The notes under the pieces were generated by a model, which saw only the letters and a list, made by a program, of their open reading frames with translations, made no database searches and was not told the DNA's origin. A program made the position numbers and the translations under genes. This document shows, piece by piece, positions 57,245 through 64,000 of a DNA stretch of 64,000 nucleotides. Numbering within the stretch: position 1 is the stretch's first letter; the number at the start of each line of letters is the position of its first letter. The stretch lies in the NCBI GenBank assembly GCA_947579605.1, contig OX388306.1, positions 3,844,001-3,908,000 on the forward strand. The letters run 5' to 3'. This DNA comes from Athripsodes cinereus. Its lineage: Eukaryota > Arthropoda > Insecta > Trichoptera > Leptoceridae.

Positions 57245-57605
57245 CTAACTCTACTGTACTTGAGGACTTACGGACTAGACATCGTGCTTTACGATTAGCG
57301 CAGAGTGCTAGCTATGATCTGTTAGTACCATAAAGGTCTCATAAAACCGTTTTATAGGGACCGTTTTCTTTATTATGCCGGTCCACAGCGCTGGAATAGT
57401 TTACCTCTGGGTCTAAGGCAGGCAACTGACTGTAACGGTTTCAGAAGAGACCTAAATACTCATTTGTTTACAACGTTCACACATGATGCATCTTATTTTT
57501 TTTTCAAAATCGACTGAACAAACATTATTCTTTTATCATTATTTTATCTTGGTGATGATATTTTTTTAATTGCTACTATGTAATTTTAAAAATGGACGTG
57601 GATGT
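57245..57605 (+). pseudogene. CR1/Jockey-type LINE ORF2 C-terminus
   Basis: The frame RTRHRALRLAQSASYDLLVP is followed, after indels, by FLYYAGPQRWNSLPLGLRQA and TDCNGFRRDLNTHLFT. The R.FxxxAPxxWNxLPxxLR....GF+xxLxxxLF pattern is the C-terminal end of this class of reverse transcriptases. Its wording differs from the 48-kb family, so it is a second family. No catalytic residues remain. Confidence 0.75.
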
Positions 57606-58134
57606 TGATCCTAGATATTGTAATTTTATAATGTTTCTCATATTATAATTTATAAGAAACATTTTTTCTAAGTCTTGTTACTTGTAAATAGTTTTTCTTT
57701 CATTGTTTATTACAGTTAAGGAGGGTTAATTTTATTTATCTACTTGATTTGTGTAAAGTTGATGACTATTCTCTAAGCTGGGTACAAAACGTAATAATAT
57801 AATGCTTTATAATAAATTTATGCAAAGGATTAAAACAATTTTACCTCTCACGTATCTGATGTGTCGCAGGGAGTAAGTAAGTGTAAATGAAACAGCCCTC
57901 TGTTATCGGATAGACGCAGCGCGAACAGTAGGCATAGGAAGCTATAATCATTTATTATAATAAGTACTTACTTACTAGTTTTTAAAATATCCAGTTATTC
58001 GATAATAGTTGGGTAATAAGACAAATATGTTTTATTTTGTCTGAGGTTTTTTGTAACCTGTGTCACCATCTTTCCCAATATACCGTTCATCAGAATGTCG
58101 AGAAAAGATGTAAATCAATTAAGATCAATTGAAA

Positions 58135-58500
58135 AAACACAATATTTAGTTATCTTCCGATTGACTTTATAAACTTCGCTGACTAGTATTATTCGGAGAC
58201 TCTCGACTCCATCATCAGGCAGCGATTATAAAAAGTGAAATAAGATACAGAGACAAGCTTAAAGGTTTAACAAAAGAATATTGTAAGAAGCTCGTGTTGA
58301 TAATAAAGTAACTAATTAATTACGATCTTCTCCCAGTATTCTTATGTTTTAATTTCGTAAATACTGCTTGTCTCTGTATCTTTCATAATTCACTTTTTTT
58401 CTAATTGCCTGATGATGGAGTCGAGATTCTCCAAATACTTGTAAGCGAAGTTAATAAAGTCACTTGGAAGATAACTAAATACCTACTGTTATTTCAATAT
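58135..58500. repeat. Foldback element, about 120-bp arms
   Basis: The left arm (TATCTTCCGATTGACTTTAT, ACTTCGCTGACTAGT, GGAGACTCTCGACTCCATCA, TCAGGCA, AGATACAGAGACAAG) mirrors the right arm (CTTGTCTCTGTATCTTTCAT, TGCCTGATGATGGAGTCGAG, ATTCTCCAAATACTTGTAAG, CGAAGTTAATAAAGTCACTT). The loop is about 110 bases. The core CTGATGAT-GGAG...CTCC-(G)AATAC is the second sequence family of the shared foldback core and recurs at 62195-62345. Confidence 0.8.
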
Positions 58501-58812
58501 ACCTATCTTGAAATGGACTTCCAAGAAGTACCTTCGGTCAATAATTATACTATCAACATTTTTAATCAGTTAATGCAGAATAGTGATATGAATTTGTTGT
58601 TTTTTCTTATCTATTTTTAATCCCATTTACTAGCTCACGAAGAAAAAGTGCTTAATAATACACAAACTATTCCAGCAGAATAATATTCAGTTAAATCATT
58701 AAAATATTGTTTCTTAACTGTTTTTTTTCACATACATAAGGCTTACGCCATTGATAATTGCGACAACAAAACATAACATCAATAATACAACATACTTATT
58801 TCTCAAAATAAA
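58501..58812. other. Foldback flank and presumed intron
   Basis: TGAAATGGACTTCCAAGAAG and TACCTTCGGTCAATAATTAT at 58510-58550 recur after the 62195 foldback (TGAAATGGACAAGTACCTTC, GGTCAACAAC), so this flank belongs to the same mobile family. Confidence 0.5.
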
Positions 58813-58978
58813 AACTTCCACATAAGTACTTCCACATTGACTTTATTAATCGCGAATCGGCTTTCAAGAGCTTTCGATCTCATTATCAGGCTAACGTGAA
58901 GTTTTTATGATGATGATGATGAGAGCGGAAGCACTTAAAAGCCGGCTTGCAATAAATAAAGTCAATGTGGAAGCAGGT
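58813..58978. repeat. Foldback element with hammerhead-like core in both arms
   Basis: Left arm CTTCCACATTGACTTTATTA, ATCGCGAATCGGCTTTCAAG, AGCTTTCGATCTCATTATCA; right arm GATGATGATGATGAGAGCGG, AAGCACTTAAAAGCCGGCTT, GCAATAAATAAAGTCAATGT and GGAAG. Same family as 42444-42620, with a GAT microsatellite expansion at the head of the right core. Confidence 0.75.
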
Positions 58979-59692
58979 GGTACTCACGTATAATTTTTTT
59001 ATGACATGAATTTAACTTGAACTTCTATCAAGTTACGTCAATCAACAATATTTATTTTACATTTATACACATTTGCCGACGGCTTCAAATATTTATCATA
59101 GAATTAAATTTATTGTAAACAATTTTAAACGGCCTAAACAATTAGCACGTCCAAAACTTACTATCGGTCGTGTTAAATTATTATTGTACTCATGCATACC
59201 CATTATCAAAGGGTCACGTATATTATGAATGGGGAAATTGTGATATATTATTATTACTAGTATAGGAATTTTCGGTCCAATTGATTTTCGTAGATATAAT
59301 TTCGTACCTTTTTTCAATACAACTAGAATATAAAATCATAAATACAAGATATTGCCTAATCCTCAATGGAAGTTTTGGCTTTTCTTCATTATAAAATCGA
59401 AATAATTTTCAAATCTGTATAAATTAAATTAAAAATAACTTACTAAAAACTTCATCACAACTTTTCTTAAGAAAAAAACAAACAATTAAATAATCGATGC
59501 TGAAAAACAGCGATCCTCAGGCAAATTAGATAAAGAAACACTGTTTTTCTTCTGTAAATAGTACTTTTTCTTACTTTCATCTACTTTTATTTTTGTAATA
59601 AATATCGTAATGGTTTAACATTCAATCGTTTCTAAAATAAAAGTTACACATCATTGAATCGTATTCTATAAGAGCACAGTGTTTATACTAAG
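58979..59692. other. Presumed intron, nothing recognised
   Basis: AT-rich, no gene or structured repeat. Confidence 0.4.
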
Positions 59693-60456
59693 ACTAGATA
59701 ACTGTTCCAGGGTAAGTAAAAAACAGAGATTTACGAAATACACGTCAACACAATCGATAAACTGTTTTTACAATTTGTAATTTGAAACTAGATAACTGTT
59801 CCAAGGCAAGTAAAAAATATAGTTTTACAAAATAAACGTCAACTCAACCGATAAACTGTTCTTACAATTTGTAATTTGAAACTAGATAACTGTTCCAAGG
59901 CAAGTAAAAAATAGAGTTTTACAAAATAAACGTCAACTCAACCGATAAACTGTTCTTACAATTTGTAATTTGAAACTAGATAACTGTTCCAAGGCAAGTA
60001 AAAAATAGAGTTTAACAAAATAAACGTCAACTCAACCGATAAACTGTTCTTACAATTACAGGTCCCGGGTTCGATTCCCGGCCAGGGCAAAGTGAAGAAT
60101 GACCTTTTTCAAATTGTCCTGGGTCTGGGTGTTACATGTATATGTGTGTAGTGCATTGTATATGTGTGTATCGTCGCGTCAGTACCCATAATACAAGATT
60201 CATCTTAGTTTGGGACTAGCTCGATCTGTGTGAGTTGTCTATGTATGTATGTGTGTATGTATGTAATTTGTTATTTTAAACTAGATAACTGTTCCAAGGT
60301 AAGTAAAAAATAGAGATTTACGAAATAAACGTCAACTCAATTGATAAACTATTCTTACAATTTATAATTTGAAACTAGATAACAGTTCCAAGGTAAGTAA
60401 AAAATAGAGATTTACGAAATAAACGTCAACTCAATCGATAAACCGTTCATACAATA
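59693..60456 (+). repeat. 94-bp satellite array (six units) interrupted by SINE B
   Basis: Units start with ACTAGATAACTGTTCCAAGG at 59693, 59787, 59881, 59975, 60280 and 60374. Steps are exactly 94 bases, except across the SINE. Other landmarks in each unit are GTAAGTAAAAAATAGAG, AATAAACGTCAACTCAA and CGATAAACTGTTCTTACAAT. Units 2-4 are almost identical to one another, whereas units 1, 5 and 6 share GGTAAG and ATTTACGAAAT. This suggests local homogenisation by unequal exchange in the centre. Confidence 0.92.
60061..60262 (+). mobile_element. SINE B, 5'-truncated, inserted in the satellite
   Basis: Begins inside the B box region (GGTCCCGGGTTCGATTCCCG) and runs uninterrupted through CCTGGGTCTGGGTGTTACAT, GTACCCATAATACAAG and GGGACTAGCTCGATCTGTG to a TGTATGTATG tail. 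It proves the contiguous order of the two halves separated by the LTR element at 29298-34410. It cuts the fourth satellite unit near its end (about position 82-86 of 94). Confidence 0.9.
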
Positions 60457-60479
60457 AGCTTGCTGTATGTGACAAAAAG

Positions 60480-60605
60480 AAAACAAGGAAGCTCTTGAAA
60501 GCCGGCTCGCAAAATTAATAAAGTCAACACCGGAATAACTGTATGTCATATTTCATTAATAAATTATTTATATGAACTTCCACCATGAACCATCGGTCGA
60601 TAAAT
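60480..60605 (+). repeat. Half of a foldback element with core and 3' flank
   Basis: GGAAGCTCTTGAAAGCCGGC, TCGCAAAATTAATAAAGTCA, CCGGAATAACTGTATGTCAT and GAACTTCCACCATGAACCAT, then CGGTCGAT. It matches the right arm and right flank of 42444-42680, and shows that single-arm copies exist and that the downstream flank is part of the element. Confidence 0.7.
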
Positions 60606-61239
60606 TAAACTTTATTAAGTATAATAATATGTATTTAACTACACGTGACAAAGTACCATATTCGTATGTAGGTACTTACATTTTACAACCAATCAGTTAT
60701 GTACACTTCTCCATTTCAACCGTTCTACTCGAAGCTTTAACAATCGCAAAGTTGATTAAACATGTTCGTTTTATTGCTCAAGTAATTTCATTTGGGAATG
60801 TAAGTGTGTGAAACCACCGTGGATTGGTACTCATTCTGATGAAGACGAAGCTTTATGTCGCTAATTTTCATTCATAGTAGTTAAGTTAAAAAAATATGTA
60901 TATTCATTATCCTCATATCGCTTTATAATTTAAAAATACAATACAGGGACCAGATTCTATTCAAAAAAATATTATTATTACCTATCATTAAAAAAAATAT
61001 GTCAAAAAAGTTTCAAAATATTTATATTCAGTGCATTCATACTTTTTGTAATTTTCACGCTGTTGATGAAAGAAATTGCCACATGGCAATAAAAACGTCT
61101 TGTTGATATGCCTTTTTTAAGGTCAATAAAATGTTTTAATATTATTTTAACAAAATTTTGCTGTGTTTTTAAAGTCTTTATTGTATATCTGTACCTATTT
61201 TTTGTGTCACTTTTTAGAAGTCGACAATTTTGTAGTTTT
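60606..61239. other. Presumed intron, nothing recognised
   Basis: A 79-codon frame at 60572-60811 overlaps the foldback flank and has no domain. Confidence 0.4.
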
Positions 61240-61536
61240 GGTATATTTATTCACTGTGTCGGTGTTTAGGTAGTAGAATTCTAAAGCGAAATAAATAAAA
61301 CAAGTGTTTTATTCTGCGAAAGACTTTACGAAAGACTTCTCTCTCCTCGAATAAATCAATAGTAGAATTAAATACTTGTTTTGGTATATTTATTCACTGT
61401 GTCGGTGTTTAGGTAGTAGAATTCTAAAGCGAAATAAATAAAACAAGTGTTTTATTCTGCGAAAGACTATACGAAAGACGTCTCTCTCCTCGAATAAATC
61501 AATAGTAGAATTAAATACTTGTTTTGGTATATTTAT
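61240..61536 (+). repeat. 143-bp tandem duplication, two units plus a stub
   Basis: The unit starts GGTATATTTATTCACTGTGT, then CGGTGTTTAGGTAGTAGAAT, CGAAATAAATAAAACAAGTG and GCGAAAGAC, at 61240 and 61383. A partial third start (GGTATATTTAT) is at 61526. The two copies differ at very few positions (ACTTTACG/ACTATACG, ACTTCTC/ACGTCTC), so the duplication is young. The unit also occurs alone and inverted at 18838-18885. It lies about 0.4 kb upstream of the Shaw exon. Confidence 0.9.
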
Positions 61537-61934
61537 AGTATGCTTTGAAAACACAACAGAAAGGGAAATATAGGTACTATATAATAAGCGTATTTTGAGA
61601 GCCATATTATGTAGTCTTTGTTTCGTTCAATAGTGAAACTATTCGAAATGTTTATTGATGGAATTTAAAATAGGTACCTACATTATTTTTTCATTCATTA
61701 AATATTTAATTTATGAAAAGAGCTGTGTAATAAATAGTAACAGTTATTTGTTTGTGGAAATGATAGAGGTGCTTCTCGAGTGTACTATAGCCTTAAAATC
61801 CAGCGTTAAACAACGAAGGACAAAGAAATGGCTAATTTCCATAAGTTCGATAATAATTTATAAAAGTTTTAGTCGCATTTGATGAATGTATTTTCAACTA
61901 TTCGTATTACAACTAGTGCAAAATGTTGTTTCAG
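61537..61934. other. Intron immediately upstream of the Shaw exon
   Basis: Contains AACTATTCGAAATGTTTATT, with a similar block at 25640-25690, so it is partly dispersed repeat. The last bases give a splice acceptor, AAAATGTTGTTTCAG, ending at 61934. Confidence 0.6.
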
Positions 61935-62067
61935 AACTGGTAAACTTCACTATCCCACAAATGTTTGCGGTCCACTGTTCGAGGAAGAGTTGGAGTTTTG
62001 GGGTCTGGACTCTAACCAAGTGGAACCTTGTTGCTGGTCTACCTACAGCATACACAGAGATACGCAA
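61935..62067 (+). CDS. Internal exon of a Shaw-family (Kv3/KCNC) voltage-gated K+ channel, T1 domain
   Basis: After the acceptor TTGTTTCAG the exon opens with the last base of an arginine codon (phase 2). It encodes 44 residues beginning [20 protein letters not shown] and ending with [11 protein letters not shown] before the donor GTAAGT (phase 0). This is the C-terminal half of the cytoplasmic T1/BTB domain, which drives tetramer assembly among channels of the same subfamily. It holds the whole H-x5-C-x20-CC set that binds zinc at the subunit interface in non-Shaker T1 domains. The wording ([15 protein letters not shown]) recalls the insect paralogue Shaw-like more than Shaw itself, so no symbol is given. 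Neither the preceding exon (start of T1) nor the following one was found. The reading frame continues a little into the intron and must not be taken as protein. Confidence 0.95.
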
Positions 62068-62194
62068 GTAAGTAAACTTAATGTTTATTGTATACGACAT
62101 ATACAAAAAATGTATAAAAAAAAATATATATAGTAAAGATGTAGTATTGAAACATTGGCATCGATAGACCATGTAAATATAATGTAATTAAAGA

Positions 62195-62345
62195 CAATTG
62201 AAAAAAAAAACACAATATGTAGTTAACTTTCAAATGACTTTTATTAACTTCGCGCACTAGTATTCGGAGACTCTCGACTCCATCACGATGTTAATAAAAG
62301 TCATCTGGAAGTTAATTACATGTTGTGTTTTTTTCAATTGTCTTG
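62195..62345. repeat. Foldback element in the intron after the Shaw exon
   Basis: Arms AAGACAATTGAAAAAAAAAA CACAATATGTAGTTAACTTT, ATGACTTTTATTAAC and GTTAATAAAAGTCATCTGGA, AGTTAATTACATGTTGTGTT, TTTTTCAATTGTCTT surround a 41-base centre with GCACTAGTATTCGGAGACTC and TCGACTCCATCACGAT. Only one core is kept, so the centre is asymmetric. Same sequence family as 58135-58500. It is 128 bases from the splice donor. Confidence 0.8.
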
Positions 62346-63239
62346 AAATGGACAAGTACCTTCGGTCAACAACATTAATGTGATGTAATGAAAACTAATA
62401 TTTAAGGAGTTTGCCTGCAGATCCTCATCGATCCAAGAACATTGAAACTGTAAAAAAAACAGAACATTTATATTTCTGTCTTATATATTAAGAGATATCT
62501 CTTGAAATTCATGTTTTATACTCATATTTATTTATATCATTGAAATAATCGACTGTTTTATCAATTATTAACCAAGCATATTAAAAAATAAAATTTGGAT
62601 TGAAAAGTTCTTGTATTACAAGAATGTGGAACGAAGTGAGTTTGCATGCAAACTACAGTTTGGTATGAAGTAAAAACATTATTTTATATAAATACATCAT
62701 ACTTTTTTTATTTAGTTGTCGAGCATACAATTATTGTTTCGTCTCTTATTAAAAATATTTTAAAAAATAACTACAGTTTATTTTAGATATAATGCCTTGA
62801 TTTAATTGATGTGCAATTTGCTTGCTACCTTAAATTTTGAAAAATGTATAAAAATAATGTTTGAATTCATGGTTCGTGTTAAGAAATAAAGTATCTACCC
62901 ATACTAAAGTCATGGGTTGGCATAAAAAAACTGAAACCTATTATTTTTTTAGCAGTGCTTTAAGCTTATGAGGTTTCGGCAATATCTGTACGGCAAACGA
63001 TCATCGTGATTGCTATTTAAGTGTTAAATTTTATAAATCACATTATTCCGTTTAAGGGATCATGATTATATGGTATAAAACTCTTCATGAAAAAGCGATA
63101 ATAGGGGATTTAGAAAAATCTTTATTTTATGTACCTACTGGCTTTACGAATACGGCTTTGGGAATAATTACCAATAAATTTTAATAACTTTGTAAGTACA
63201 ATATTAACAATGATTTACTGTAGATGAAATAATATTCCA
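62346..63239. other. Intron downstream of the Shaw exon, nothing recognised
   Basis: The foldback flank (GAAATGGACAAGTACCTTCG) continues to about 62382. No next Shaw exon (the segment after HRDTQ) was found here. Confidence 0.5.
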
Positions 63240-63505
63240 TTGGAACGATATCCAGTAGTTTCATGAAAAAAAGAGGACACTCATTCTAATCTGTAAGTGG
63301 TTGAGTGTCTTGTAAAAGACAGATGTGTGTAAGATCTGACATTTAAGACAATAATTAACATCAACTATTAATCAATGATACCTCACAATGCCACCCAACT
63401 TGGATATTACTTATTTTTTTTTATTTACGACTTTCCGAATGTGTATTACATGCAATTAGTTTGTTGACTTTTCCATTATAAGATATGACGTGAAAGTAAG
63501 CTGAC
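63240..63505 (+). repeat. Dispersed repeat C, very old copy 15
   Basis: GAGGACACTCATTCTAATCT, GTTGAGTGTCTTGTAAAAGA, ACCTCACAATGCCACCCAAC, ACATGCAATTAGTTTGTTGA and TATAAGATATGACGTGAAAG keep the order of the family but are heavily mutated. Confidence 0.55.
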
Positions 63506-63650
63506 CCAGATGTTTTATCCCAATATTTCCCAAAATCAACGTTTTTATTAATTACTCACAATCATACGCCAACAGGCACAACATACAGATTAAAAACCAG
63601 AAAGAACGAAAAGAAAAAAAAAAAGGTCAATGCTGTACCCTATTACAGGC

Positions 63651-63830
63651 ATAAATGTAGTTTTACTCGGCCACCCACCCCCCAGCCCAAGCCCACCCCA
63701 GTACCCCCGAAGCATCCAATGAAACTCCAGAACCCGAAAGCTCCGGGAGGTCCCCCAGACACGACAGGAAGAGCCAGACAGACAAGATCCCAGGAAGAAA
63801 GAGGCCCAAGCACACCCAGATGTATATATA
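63651..63830. other. GC-rich island of unknown origin
   Basis: Strikingly C- and purine-rich compared with the AT-rich surroundings: CACCCACCCCCCAGCCCAAG, CCCACCCCAGTACCCCCGAA, then AGGTCCCCCAGACACGACAG. Both strands are open for about 60-90 codons. The plus strand gives a proline- and charge-rich frame (PKHPMKLQNPKAPGGPPDTT). A retroelement ORF1 or 5' UTR fragment is the likeliest explanation. A host exon cannot be excluded, but no splice borders are convincing. Confidence 0.4.
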
Positions 63831-64000
63831 ATAATTTCAATTACAAAAATAAACTCAAACTTACACACTAAAAATCAAAAGAATACAGTTATTAGAAGAA
63901 TGGATCGCTTATTCAAAAATGATTTATAATATTTGGGAGAAAGAGAGAGAGGAGAGGGGAACGAGATTGTTAAGGCTCAAGTAATCTTAAGATACACCAA

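Noticed and set aside
59693..60456. CRISPR-like array
   Set aside because: The 94-bp units are contiguous with no unique spacers. It is a eukaryotic satellite.
61879..61934. Upstream codons of the same frame as Shaw protein
   Set aside because: The sequence before FRTG has no similarity to the first half of T1, and a polypyrimidine-AG acceptor sits exactly at the homology border.
62068..62133. Extension of the Shaw exon to the next stop
   Set aside because: A consensus GTAAGT donor directly after the conserved HRDTQ ends the exon. The downstream codons are AT-rich and unlike the channel.

Overview
The window looks like a piece of an insect nuclear genome, with Lepidoptera the best guess. 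It is AT-rich and gene-poor, rich in TAGGTACCT-type strings that are frequent in moth and butterfly DNA, and full of RTE, CR1/L2-like and Jockey-like non-LTR relics. The lineage call is an inference from texture and not from any diagnostic gene. There are no bacterial genes: almost all open frames are chance frames or transposon debris.

Only one stretch is confidently host coding. It is a 133-bp internal exon at 61935-62067 (+), with a consensus acceptor and a GTAAGT donor. It encodes the second half of the T1 tetramerisation domain of a Shaw-family (Kv3/KCNC) voltage-gated K+ channel and carries the complete H-x5-C-x20-CC zinc motif. The wording resembles the insect Shaw-like paralogue. No flanking Shaw exon was found, so most or all of the rest is probably intron: about 61.9 kb upstream and at least 1.9 kb downstream. 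A second, unidentified exon-like ORF with good splice borders lies on the minus strand at 38711-38866.

Layout. 1-20 kb holds old LINE 3' ends, copies of a roughly 250-bp dispersed repeat (here called repeat C), a tRNA-derived SINE (SINE A) and several foldback elements. 20.5-23.1 kb is a hAT-type element with TIRs and an 8-bp target duplication, carrying a decayed Jockey-like retrotransposon inside it. 26.55-27.19 kb is a short hAT-like element. 29.2-34.5 kb is the youngest insertion: a 5.1-kb non-autonomous LTR element with two LTRs that look identical and a GTCT target duplication, sitting inside a second tRNA-derived SINE (SINE B). 36.6-38.2 kb has two RTE (BovB-like) 3' ends. 43.5-45.2 kb may be a third hAT element. 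45.84-46.87 kb is a deleted piggyBac element flanked by TTAA. 48-58 kb has CR1/L2-like fragments and more repeat C and SINE copies. 58-62.4 kb has foldback elements, a 94-bp satellite interrupted by SINE B, a 143-bp tandem duplication and the Shaw exon.

The most unusual recurring theme is a set of long palindromic (foldback) elements. Several share a compact CTGATGAT - hairpin - GAAA core followed by AATAAA-like sequence, reminiscent of the hammerhead-ribozyme cores known from Penelope-like elements, but with departures from the catalytic consensus.
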